Assembly (NCBI GenBank): GCA_021166725.1
Contig: JAJPES010000016.1
Span: forward strand, 1-33,102
DNA from: Burkholderiaceae bacterium
Lineage (GTDB): Bacteria > Pseudomonadota > Gammaproteobacteria > Burkholderiales > Burkholderiaceae_E
Direction: 5' to 3'
Length of the DNA stretch: 33,102 nucleotides
The position numbers and the translations under genes were made by a program. The stretch's first letter is position 1. Every line of letters begins with the position of its first letter. The notes beneath the pieces were generated by a model that saw only the letters and a program-made list of their open reading frames with translations, ran no database searches and had not been told where the DNA came from. Of this stretch, positions 26,409-33,102 are shown in pieces.

Positions 26409-27447
26409 ACGAATCCTGATCGTGCGCACCTCCGCGATCGGCGACGTCGTCTTCACGTCGCCGCTCGCAGCGGCGCTGCGGCGCAGCCGTCCGCAGGCGT
26501 TCATCGCCTGGGTCGTCGAACCCGGAATCGACGTGCTGGTGGCGACCGATCCGGCGATCGACGAATGCATCGTGTGGCCCAAGAAGCAGTGGCGGGCATT
26601 GCTGCGCACGGGAAGATGGATTTCGCTCGTGCGCGAGATCCGGCGCTTTCGCGCGTTGCTGCGCGAACGCCGCTTCGACCTCGCTCTCGATCTGCACGGT
26701 CTGTTCAAGAGCGCTTTCCTCGCGTGGTTGAGCGGCGCGCCGCGACGCATCGGACTCGGTGCGCGCGAGGGCAGTTCGCGCTTCGTCACCGAGGTCGTGC
26801 TGCGCGACGGGGATCCCGAACGGATCTCGTCGGAGTATCTGCACCTGGCCCGGCATCTGCGACTCGACGTGGGCGAGTTCCTGCCGCGGCTGCACGTGAG
26901 CGCCGAGGCGGCTGCATCGGCCGGCGCGCTGCTCGACGAACGCGGCCTCGCGCCCGGCCGCTATGTGGTGTTGGCCGCCTTCACGACGCGCCCCCAGAAA
27001 CACTGGTTCGACGACGCCTGGCGCGACCTGTCGAAGCGGCTGCAGGCGGAAACCGACCTCGTTCCGCTGCTGCTCGGCGGTCCCGCCGACCGGCCGGCGG
27101 CTGCTGCGCTGCTGCGCGATGCACCGCAGATCGTGGATCTCGTCGGACGCACCGATCTCGCACAGGCGGCGGCGCTGGTGCGCGATGCCGCGCTCGTCGT
27201 CGGCGTCGACACGGGATTGACGCACATGGGCATCGCCTTCGGCGTGCCGACCGTCGCGCTGTTCGGCTCGACTCGCCCGTACACGATCACCGGGCGCGAC
27301 AACGCGCGCGTCGTCTGGCGCCGCCTCGCGTGCGCGCCGTGCCAGCGCGCGCCCACCTGCGGCGGACGCTTCGACTGCATGCGCGAGATCACCGCCGAGC
27401 GCGTCGCGCACGAGGCACGCCTCGCGCTGGGGCCGACGCGCCGATGA
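26374..27447 (+). CDS. Glycosyltransferase family 9 (heptosyltransferase), second copy
   Basis: A GT9 enzyme of up to 357 residues. RILIVRTSAIGDVVFTSPLA is the classic heptosyltransferase N-terminus, and VVGVDTGLTHMGIAFGVPTVALFGST is the donor loop with the expected DTGLTH. A Cys-rich segment CAPCQRAPTCGG followed by FDCM near the C-terminus is as in WaaC/WaaF-type proteins. The first canonical start is TTG 26374, which overlaps the previous gene by 35 bases and lacks a Shine-Dalgarno. CTG at 26401 sits five bases after GGGGAG and directly before the conserved RILIV, so the true start may be CTG. It overlaps the following GT4 gene by four bases. A LPS inner-core heptosyltransferase role is likely. 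Confidence 0.88.
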   Translation: MRTWSRGAHLPERILIVRTSAIGDVVFTSPLAAALRRSRPQAFIAWVVEPGIDVLVATDPAIDECIVWPKKQWRALLRTGRWISLVREIRRFRALLRERRFDLALDLHGLFKSAFLAWLSGAPRRIGLGAREGSSRFVTEVVLRDGDPERISSEYLHLARHLRLDVGEFLPRLHVSAEAAASAGALLDERGLAPGRYVVLAAFTTRPQKHWFDDAWRDLSKRLQAETDLVPLLLGGPADRPAAAALLRDAPQIVDLVGRTDLAQAAALVRDAALVVGVDTGLTHMGIAFGVPTVALFGSTRPYTITGRDNARVVWRRLACAPCQRAPTCGGRFDCMREITAERVAHEARLALGPTRR

Positions 27448-28547
27448 AGGTCCTGCACGTCGAGGGCGGTCGGCACTACTACGGCGGCGCGCGCCAGGTC
27501 GTCTACCTGCTCGAAGGACTCGCGCGACGCGGCATCGACAACGTGCTCGTCTGCCCGCCCGGTGCAGCGGTGGCCGAGCACGCGCAGCCCTTCGCCGAGG
27601 TGCTGCCGACGCCGCTGCGCGGCGATCTCGACGCCGTCTTCGTGGCGCGCCTTCGTGCGCGCATCCGCGCCGCGCGCCCGGATCTCGTGCACCTGCACAG
27701 TCGACGCGGCAGCGACGTCTGGGGCGGAATCGCGGCGCGGCTGGCCGGCGTGCCCAGCGTGCTCTCGCGTCGGGTCGACAATCGCGAGCGCGCGTGGGCG
27801 GCGGCCGTGAAGTACCGCCTCTACGATCGCGTCATCGCGATCTCGGACGGCATTCGCGACGTGCTGCTCGCCGAGGGGGTGCCCACGCAACGCCTGCGCT
27901 GCGTTCGCAGCGCGCTCGACGCGCAGCCGTGGCTGCAGCCGGTCGATCGCGCCGCCTTTGGTCGCGAGTTCGGACTCGAAGACGATGCGGTCGTCATCGG
28001 CGTGGTCGCGCAACTGATCCGGCGCAAGGGCCACCGCCATCTCTTCGATGCGCTGAAGATGCTGCATCCCGAGCGGCCGCGCCTGCGCGTGCTGCTGTTC
28101 GGGCAAGGGCCGTTGCGCGGCGAGCTCGAGGCGCGCGCGTTGCGCGACGGGCTCTCGTCGATCGTGCGCTTCGTCGGCTTTCGCGACGACCTTCCGCGCT
28201 GGATGGGCGGACTCGACGTGCTCGCGCACCCGGCCGACCGTGAGGGACTCGGCATCGCGCTGCTGCAGGCGCAGGCGGCCGGCGTGCCGGTCGTCGCCAG
28301 TCGCGCCGGCGGCATGCCAGAGGCGGTATGCGACGGCGTGACCGGATTCCTCGTCCCGCCCGGCGACGTGGCGGGCCTGGCCGACGCGCTGCGCCGGCTG
28401 GTCGACGATCCGGCGCTTCGCCGAAGCATGGGCGCGGCCGCGCGGGAGCGCGTGCTCGAGCGCTTCTCGGTGGATTGCATGGTCGACGGCAATCTCGCCG
28501 TCTATCGCGAGGTGCTGCAGGCGCGCACCGCGCAGCGCGTCGCGTAG
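27444..28547 (+). CDS. Glycosyltransferase family 4 (LPS core)
   Basis: A 367-residue retaining GT-B enzyme. It starts MKVLHVEGGRHYYGGARQVV, the glycine-rich acceptor-side loop of GT4 proteins. The donor domain has VVAQLIRRKGHRHLFDAL, the LLFGQGPLRGEL segment, and the GT4 EX7E-like motif as EGLGIALLQ, where the second glutamate is glutamine. GGMPEAVCDGVTGFLVPPGD closes the donor site. It likely transfers a hexose or heptose onto the LPS core from a nucleotide sugar. ATG 27444 overlaps the GT9 stop by four bases. It is the last gene of the cluster; a perfect 14-bp stem-loop begins four bases after its stop. Confidence 0.9.
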   Translation: MKVLHVEGGRHYYGGARQVVYLLEGLARRGIDNVLVCPPGAAVAEHAQPFAEVLPTPLRGDLDAVFVARLRARIRAARPDLVHLHSRRGSDVWGGIAARLAGVPSVLSRRVDNRERAWAAAVKYRLYDRVIAISDGIRDVLLAEGVPTQRLRCVRSALDAQPWLQPVDRAAFGREFGLEDDAVVIGVVAQLIRRKGHRHLFDALKMLHPERPRLRVLLFGQGPLRGELEARALRDGLSSIVRFVGFRDDLPRWMGGLDVLAHPADREGLGIALLQAQAAGVPVVASRAGGMPEAVCDGVTGFLVPPGDVAGLADALRRLVDDPALRRSMGAAARERVLERFSVDCMVDGNLAVYREVLQARTAQRVA

Positions 28548-28550
28548 CGG

Positions 28551-28585
28551 CGCGCTGCGTCGCGCTGCGGACGCGACGCAGCGCG
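28551..28585. terminator. Perfect 14-bp stem-loop between convergent genes
   Basis: CGCGCTGCGTCGCG at 28551-28564 is exactly complementary to 28572-28585, with a 7-base loop (CTGCGGA). It lies four bases after the stop of the GT4 gene and 25 bases before the end of the converging MBL gene. There is no U-tract on either side, so it would act as a GC-rich bidirectional transcript-end or 3'-stabilising hairpin. Confidence 0.6.
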
Positions 28586-28610
28586 GCGGGCCGTCGCCGT
28601 TCGATCGCGC

Positions 28611-29510
28611 TCAGCGCGCGTGATAGCGGCCTTCGTCGTCGGCGTCGACCCGGTCCTGCCCGATCAACTCGTCGAGGTGCTGCGCGATCGTGCGACGTTC
28701 GGCGTCGAGGACCCACACCTCCTCGTGGTCCGCCGGATAGAGCAGCCGTGCTTCAGCCAGTTCGTCCAGCGTGCGGGGTCGCTCGCGAAGCATGGCGAGC
28801 AGCCGTTCGCTGCGTTCGTCGATCTTCGCGGCGTACGCGCGCAACGCATCGAGAAAGGCTTCGCGGTCATCGTAGACGCCGCGATGATGCGAGGTGATCC
28901 AGACCTTCGCTTCGAGTTCGGGAAGGCGGGCGAGCGAGCGGCGGAACGCGCCCAGGTCGGAGCTCGCGTCACCGTAGTACGGACCGAAGCCGCTCAGGTC
29001 GATGTCGCCGATGAACGCGACGCCGTCGGGCTCGGCGACGAGCACGCAGTGCCCGGCCGTGTGTCCCGGCATGTGTGTCGCGCGCACGCGCGTGCGCCCG
29101 AGATCCCACGAATCGCCGTCGCGGTAGGCAATCGCGTCGGGGCGTGCGACGTAGTGGAATTCGCGGCGGATCTTCTCGTGCATCGCGTCCTTCACCGATC
29201 CCGACAGGCCGTAATGCGCGGCGAGCCCGTCCCAGCTGCGCGCGGCCTCGACGTCGCGCTCGTGCGCGTAGACCTTCGCGGTCGGAAGTCGATGCAGCCC
29301 GGCCATATGGTCTTCGTGCACGTGGCCGAGCACGACGAGCTCGGCCGATTCGAGCGCTTCGCCGATGCGCTCGGCGACCAGCGGCGTGTCGAATGCGGCG
29401 AGCGTGTCGGCGCCGCGCACGACCACCTGGTTGCCGTCCGGGTACTTGCCGTTCTTTTCGCCGAAGTACACGCGAACGCGGCCGAAATCCGCGTGCGGTG
29501 TTGCACTCAT
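28611..29510 (-). CDS. MBL-fold metallo-hydrolase
   Basis: A 299-residue metallo-beta-lactamase-fold protein. The zinc motif H63-x-H65-x-D67-H68 (HVHEDHMAG) is intact, followed by the HTAGH histidine, the GDIDLSGFG aspartate and a C-terminal HHRG histidine. It should therefore bind two metals and hydrolyse an ester, thioester or lactone. After the catalytic domain (about residues 1-220) comes a helical C-terminal part (RTLDELAEARL, TIAQHLDEL) like the winged-helix-like tail of some hydroxyacyl or LACTB2-type hydrolases. The substrate is unknown. The start ATG overlaps the OCD gene stop by four bases. It is the last gene of the DMT-OCD-MBL operon and converges on the glycan cluster. Confidence 0.88.
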   Translation of the reverse strand: MSATPHADFGRVRVYFGEKNGKYPDGNQVVVRGADTLAAFDTPLVAERIGEALESAELVVLGHVHEDHMAGLHRLPTAKVYAHERDVEAARSWDGLAAHYGLSGSVKDAMHEKIRREFHYVARPDAIAYRDGDSWDLGRTRVRATHMPGHTAGHCVLVAEPDGVAFIGDIDLSGFGPYYGDASSDLGAFRRSLARLPELEAKVWITSHHRGVYDDREAFLDALRAYAAKIDERSERLLAMLRERPRTLDELAEARLLYPADHEEVWVLDAERRTIAQHLDELIGQDRVDADDEGRYHAR

Positions 29511-30433
29511 CGTGCGCCCTCCTGCTGCAGTTGCGTCCATGCGAGGCGACAGGCGGCCAGGTCCCACAGCGCCTGCCCGACGCTCTTGAAGACGACGGGG
29601 CCGCGCACCGGCCGCGTCGCTTCTCCGGCAACGACGCGCTCCACGGGAACGATACGCGCCCAGTCGAGTTGCGCGCGCAGCAGGTCGCCCGCTTCGCTGC
29701 GGGCCGCGTCGACGTCGTCGACGAAGACCGCGCCACGCTGCAGCAGCGCGGCGGGCAGTTCGCACATCTGCGGACGGTAGGCGCCGATCGCGGCGACGAA
29801 GCCGTCGAAGCGCGGATCGTCGTCGAACAGCGGCTCGCGGCTCGAAGTGGCCGTGACGACGAGGTCGTAGTGGGCGATCGGCGGGGGCGTGTCGACCCAA
29901 CGACTCGCCAGTCCGCTTTCGTCGAGCGCCTTCGCGAGTGCCCGCGCATGAGCGGGCGTGCGCGAGTGCACCGTCACCTCCCGCAACGGCAGCACGGCGC
30001 GCAGTGCCTCGACGTGCGCGCGTGCCTGCACACCCGAGCCGAACACGAGCAGGCGTTCGCGCTGCGGGCCGGCGAGTTCGAGCGCGGCCAGCGCCGACAG
30101 CGCGGCGGTTCGCCGCGCGGTGATCGTCCCCGCGTCGAAGCGTGCCAGCGGCTCGCCGGTGTCGGCGCGAATCAGGATCGCCTCGCCGATCAGCGTCGGC
30201 AGTCCGCGCGCAGGGTTCGCCTCGTGCAGCGTGGCCAGCTTGGTGCAGGCGAACTCGCCGTCGGTGGACGGCATCGCGAGCAGCACGCCGCCGGGCAGCG
30301 GCAGCGCGATGCGCTCGGGCGAGCGGGTCAGGCCGGCGTGCCGGCGTGCGAGCATCGCGCGCAGCGCGTCGACGAGCCCGGCCCACGGGAGCGCGCGCTC
30401 GGTCTCGAGGCGATCGAAGCTCGGTGCGTTCAC
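29507..30433 (-). CDS. Ornithine cyclodeaminase/mu-crystallin-family enzyme
   Basis: A 308-residue NAD(P)-binding protein of the OCD/mu-crystallin family, which includes ornithine cyclodeaminase, ketimine reductases and Delta1-pyrroline-2-carboxylate reductase. The N-terminal region has MPSTDGEFACTKLATLHEANPARGLPT (read in parts: CTKLAT with the conserved lysine, then NPARGLPT). The Rossmann motif is VFGSGVQARAH, followed by VVTATSSREPLF and AIGAYRPQMCELP. The start is GTG 30433, overlapping the transporter stop by four bases (GTGA); the upstream open frame is antisense-free low-quality reading through that gene. Coupled on both sides to neighbours. The exact substrate cannot be decided from sequence; an imine or amino-acid conversion is likely. 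Confidence 0.88.
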   Translation of the reverse strand: MNAPSFDRLETERALPWAGLVDALRAMLARRHAGLTRSPERIALPLPGGVLLAMPSTDGEFACTKLATLHEANPARGLPTLIGEAILIRADTGEPLARFDAGTITARRTAALSALAALELAGPQRERLLVFGSGVQARAHVEALRAVLPLREVTVHSRTPAHARALAKALDESGLASRWVDTPPPIAHYDLVVTATSSREPLFDDDPRFDGFVAAIGAYRPQMCELPAALLQRGAVFVDDVDAARSEAGDLLRAQLDWARIVPVERVVAGEATRPVRGPVVFKSVGQALWDLAACRLAWTQLQQEGAR

Positions 30434-31335
30434 TTCGGCGATCGTGCGGTGACGAGCAGGACGATCGCGCAGACGACGATGCCGGCACCGAGCAGTTGCA
30501 GCGGGGCCATCGTCTGGTCGAGAAGGACCCAGCCGAGCAGCAGCGCCGCGATCGGCTCGAAGTTCATCACCGCGGCGTTGTTCACGGCGCCCAGTCGCGG
30601 CAGCAGCACGAACAGCGCGGTGATCGCCGACGAATAGAGCAGCGTGAGCAGTGCGAGCGCGACCCAGCCGGTGGCGTCGCGCGGCCACGCGAAGTCGCCG
30701 CTCGTCTTGCCGGCGACCAGCGCGACCGATGCGACGACGATCATCAGCACGAAACTGCGCAGGCGTCCGTCGGTGTCGCCGAGCCAGCGCGTGGTCAACA
30801 GCAGCACGGTGGCGAACGCGAGTGCGGCGATCGCGGCCAGCACGACGCCGGAAGCCATTTCGCCGCGTGCGCCGCGTGCGGTGTTTCCCGACCAGCCGAA
30901 TGCGTCCAGTGCGAGCGCGAGGCCGCTGAGCGCCAGCGCCATCGCGACGAAGGCACGCGGCCCGGGCCGCCCGGTTCCCGTCGCCCAGGCCAGCAGGCCC
31001 AGCATCATCGGGAACGTGTTGAAGACCAGCAGCGCCAGCGCGACGGGGATGCGCGCAACCGCCGAGTACAGGCAAAGACTCTGCACGGAGAGCAGCGCGC
31101 CGATACCGAGCGCGCGCGCGAGCGTCGGCCGAGCCATCCGCAGCGGCACCTTTGCCGCACGCAGCAGCGCAAGGACGAACAGCGCCGCGCCCGACGAACG
31201 CACCGCGACGGCGGTTGCGACGTTGGCGCCGTGATCGAAGGCCACGCGCGCCGCGACGTGATTGCTGGCGAAAGTAGTGGCGATCAGCAGGAGCAGCGCA
31301 GCGCCGAGCCATCGCGGCAGCGCAGGGGCGGTCAT
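30430..31335 (-). CDS. DMT-superfamily (EamA) metabolite transporter
   Basis: A 301-residue inner-membrane protein with ten predicted helices arranged as two EamA repeats, as in RhaT/YdcZ-like drug/metabolite exporters. Typical stretches are ATTFASNHVAARVAF at helix 1, PVALALLVFNTFPMMLGLLAW in the first repeat, and the closing repeat with NNAAVMNFEPIAALLLGWVLL. Such proteins export amino acids or related metabolites. ATG 31335 is chosen; a TTG at 31344 would add three residues, and neither has a clear Shine-Dalgarno. It is the first gene of the operon and is coupled to the OCD gene, so its substrate may be the product or precursor of that enzyme. It diverges from rpoN across 190 bases. Confidence 0.9.
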   Translation of the reverse strand: MTAPALPRWLGAALLLLIATTFASNHVAARVAFDHGANVATAVAVRSSGAALFVLALLRAAKVPLRMARPTLARALGIGALLSVQSLCLYSAVARIPVALALLVFNTFPMMLGLLAWATGTGRPGPRAFVAMALALSGLALALDAFGWSGNTARGARGEMASGVVLAAIAALAFATVLLLTTRWLGDTDGRLRSFVLMIVVASVALVAGKTSGDFAWPRDATGWVALALLTLLYSSAITALFVLLPRLGAVNNAAVMNFEPIAALLLGWVLLDQTMAPLQLLGAGIVVCAIVLLVTARSPK

Positions 31336-31466
31336 GGCGAGCAAGGATACCGTGTTGCAGGGCGGGATCGTCGTTTGCCGCCGCTGCTTACCGGCGTGCA
31401 GACGCCTTTACCGAAGCCGCGCGGAGCGCGTGGCGCAAGTCCTTGATCTCTGGCCGCGATCCGCAA

Positions 31467-31481
31467 TGGCACGAACCTTGC
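31467..31481 (+). promoter_or_regulatory. Sigma-54 (-24/-12) promoter upstream of rpoN
   Basis: TGGCACGAACCTTGC matches the sigma-54 consensus TGGCACG-N4-TTGC at every fixed position, with the GG and GC doublets at 31468-31469 and 31480-31481 and the correct spacing. Transcription would start near 31492-31494, about 33 bases before the rpoN ATG. It points to direct autoregulation of rpoN; an enhancer-binding protein site upstream has not been identified. Confidence 0.82.
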
Positions 31482-31525
31482 GTCAACTGGGGTATCCGAA
31501 ATAGACACCGGAAGGAAGTCCCCTG

Positions 31526-32950
31526 ATGCACGCACCCGGTTTGCAGCTGCGCGCCACGCAAGGTGCCGCACTGTCCCAGCAGATGCAGCAAGGCTTGAAG
31601 ATGCTGCAGATGTCCGCCCTGGAACTCGAGCAGGCGATCGCGCAGGCGCTGTCGGCCAACCCCTTGCTCGAAAGCGACGATGCGCTCGACGAGGTCGGCG
31701 CCGAAGAAGGCGAGCCGATCGAATCGCGGACGAGCGACGAAGAGGCAGAGGAGCTGGTCGACCCGGAGCGCGAGCTCACCTGGTCCACGACCGGAAACAA
31801 CCACGGCAGCGAGCGCTCCGCCGATGATCCGGTACTGCTCGCCCCGGCGCCGCGGTCGCTACGCGATCACCTGCTCAGCCAGGTCAATGTCAGCGGACTG
31901 AGTGAACGCGATCTGGTGCTGGCGCGCGTGCTCGTGGAGGCGCTGGACGAGGACGGCTATCTGCGCGATTCGCTCGACGAGATCGCCGAACTCGTCGAAC
32001 CCGGCTCGCGCACGCTCGTGCGTGAACTCGAGGTCGCGTTGTCGTTCGTCCAGAGTCTCGATCCGGCCGGCGTCGGCGCCCGTTCGGTAGCCGAGTGTCT
32101 CGGGTTGCAGCTGCGCGCGCAGCCGCGCGATCTTCCCGGCCTGTCGCTGGCGTTGCGCATCGTCGAGTCGCACCTTGATCTGCTGGCCGCGCACGACACC
32201 GTGCGCATCACGCGCATGCTCGGCTGCAGCGAAGCAGATTTCGCGCAGGCGAACCAGCTGATTCGCAGCCTCGCGCCGCGTCCCGCCGCCACTTTCGGTG
32301 CGGACGATCCGCAACACGTGGTACCCGACGTCACCGTGCGCAAGGTACGCGGGCGCTGGGTGGCGTTTCCGAACAGCGCGGCATCGCCGCGCCTGCGCAT
32401 CAACCGGCTGTACGCCGATGCGGTTCGCCGCGACCGAGGCTGGTCTTCCACGCCGATGGGCACGCAGCTCACGGAAGCGCGCTGGCTGCTTCGCAGCATC
32501 GAGCAGCGCGCCGAGACCATCCTGAAGGTGGCCAGCGCGATCGTCGCCACGCAGCAGGGCTTCTTCGAGCACGGCGACGTGGCGATTCGTCCGCTGCACC
32601 TGCGCGACATCGCGGCCGAGGTCGGCGTGCACGAATCGACGGTCTCGCGCGTGACGAGCGGCAAATACATGGCCACGCCGCGCGGGCTCATCGAGTTCAA
32701 GCACTTCTTCGGCAGCCGGCTCGTCAGCGAGGACGGCTACCGCATCTCGCCGCGGGCCATCCAGACCCTCATTCGCGACATCGTCCAGGCCGAAGATCCG
32801 AGCCAGCCGTTGTCCGACATCCGCATCACCCGCCAGCTCGAACAACGCGGCGCGAGTGTCGCCCGCCGGACGGTCACCAAGTACCGCGACGCGATCGGCA
32901 TCCCCCCGGTGGAAGCGCGCCGGATGATCGCGATGGCGCAGCAGAGATAG
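31526..32950 (+). CDS. rpoN: RNA polymerase sigma-54 factor
   Basis: A 474-residue sigma-54. Region I (about residues 5-50) is Gln- and Leu-rich (LSQQMQQGLKMLQMSALELEQAI), the part that contacts enhancer-binding proteins. An acidic region II (about 55-90) follows, then the core-binding domain (about 110-300). The helix-turn-helix with DIAAEVGVHESTVSRV lies near 359-382. The RpoN box ARRTVTKYRD is at 446-455, with T in place of the common A in RRTVAKYR. ATG 31526 has GAAGGAAG upstream. A sigma-54 promoter lies 45-59 bases before the start. The usual upstream lptB is absent, with a DMT transporter diverging instead, so this may be a relocated or second rpoN. A purine-rich tract begins right after the stop. 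Confidence 0.97.
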   Translation: MHAPGLQLRATQGAALSQQMQQGLKMLQMSALELEQAIAQALSANPLLESDDALDEVGAEEGEPIESRTSDEEAEELVDPERELTWSTTGNNHGSERSADDPVLLAPAPRSLRDHLLSQVNVSGLSERDLVLARVLVEALDEDGYLRDSLDEIAELVEPGSRTLVRELEVALSFVQSLDPAGVGARSVAECLGLQLRAQPRDLPGLSLALRIVESHLDLLAAHDTVRITRMLGCSEADFAQANQLIRSLAPRPAATFGADDPQHVVPDVTVRKVRGRWVAFPNSAASPRLRINRLYADAVRRDRGWSSTPMGTQLTEARWLLRSIEQRAETILKVASAIVATQQGFFEHGDVAIRPLHLRDIAAEVGVHESTVSRVTSGKYMATPRGLIEFKHFFGSRLVSEDGYRISPRAIQTLIRDIVQAEDPSQPLSDIRITRQLEQRGASVARRTVTKYRDAIGIPPVEARRMIAMAQQR

Positions 32951-32990
32951 GGAAGGGGGAAGGGGAAGGGGGAAGGGAGAAGTGGGGGGA
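32951..32990 (+). repeat. G/A-rich tract after rpoN, related to the one after msbA
   Basis: From the base after the rpoN stop the strand is almost pure G and A in a GGGAAGGG-like pattern. Bases 32966-32982 are identical to 3206-3222 after msbA (17 of 17). Several runs of three to six G could form a quadruplex. The expected complementary C/T arm is not seen before the window ends. Confidence 0.6.
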
Positions 32991-33102
32991 AACCGGGGTG
33001 GGGGCCCCGGGTTTGTGGGAAAAAACATGGGTGTGCCCCGGGGTGGCCCGGTGTGTGTGTGTATGTTGGTGACCGGCGCGCAGGGGGGCGGTGTGGCTCG
33101 GG
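32991..33102. other. Low-complexity G/T-rich window end, probable contig-end artefact
   Basis: After the purine tract the sequence is homopolymer-like runs (GGGGGCCCCGGG, GGGAAAAAAC, GTGTGTGTGTATG) unlike the rest of the window, with no credible reading frame. It has the look of error-prone read ends at an assembly break in a repeat. Confidence 0.5.

Noticed and set aside
29075..30637. 520-codon plus-strand frame over the OCD and MBL genes
   Set aside because: It is antisense to two overlapping genes with intact motifs; the translation is low-complexity.

Overview
This is a gene-dense, very GC-rich chromosomal segment. Gene content and order point to a betaproteobacterium, most likely of the order Burkholderiales. 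The block yebC-purD-hemF-nadD-rsfS-rlmH-maf-rng, the dnaE-msbA pair, a TRAP sugar-acid operon and an LPS-core cluster all fit that assignment, which rests on recognised families and not on a database search. The window opens inside dnaE. It ends about 150 bases after rpoN in G-rich low-complexity sequence that looks like a poor contig end. No rRNA, tRNA, CRISPR array, insertion sequence or prophage is seen, and no gene-free stretch exceeds 300 bases.

Layout. (1) 2-4250, plus strand: the 3' part of dnaE, msbA translationally coupled to it, an AhpD-like peroxidase and a small membrane protein. (2) 4269-6245: a minus-strand RHH-antitoxin/PIN-toxin pair diverging from dinB; the short shared spacer holds two GTGTACAC palindromes. 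(3) 6300-13298, minus strand: a housekeeping block for ribosome and RNA metabolism (yebC, rsfS, rlmH, rng) and for purine, heme and NAD synthesis and nucleotide-pool hygiene (purD, hemF, nadD, maf). Several of its genes overlap by 1-4 bases. rsfS carries a long Lys/Ala-rich tail. (4) 13498-15021, plus strand: a HerA-like ATPase diverging from yebC.

(5) 15060-20985, minus strand: a seven-gene catabolic operon, dctQ-dctM-dctP-eda-rraA-kinase-gntR. The TRAP transporter would import a sugar acid or a 2-keto-3-deoxy acid. The PfkB kinase and the class I KDPG-type aldolase would phosphorylate and cleave it, a metal-type RraA-family aldolase may act on the same or a related compound, and the FCD-type GntR protein would be the regulator. 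A 15-bp palindrome just upstream of dctQ is the best candidate operator. (6) 21127-23015, plus strand: quinone oxidoreductase (with a strong hairpin in its leader) and a TcdA-type tRNA-modification enzyme. (7) 23019-28547, plus strand: a tightly coupled LPS/surface-glycan cluster with a sialyltransferase-fold protein, a WaaL-like O-antigen ligase, two GT9 heptosyltransferase-like proteins and a GT4 enzyme. A perfect 14-bp stem-loop closes it.

(8) 28611-31335, minus strand: a three-gene operon (DMT transporter, ornithine cyclodeaminase-family enzyme, MBL-fold hydrolase) with 4-base overlaps at both junctions. (9) 31526-32950, plus strand: rpoN, preceded by a near-perfect -24/-12 sigma-54 promoter, so RpoN probably controls its own gene. 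A purine-rich tract follows rpoN, and a related one follows msbA; they share an identical 17-base core.

The most interesting items are the sigma-54 promoter in front of rpoN, the sialyltransferase-fold protein in the LPS cluster, the histone-H1-like tail on RsfS, the unusual aldolase combination in the TRAP operon with its palindromic operator, and the cryptic DMT/OCD/MBL operon.
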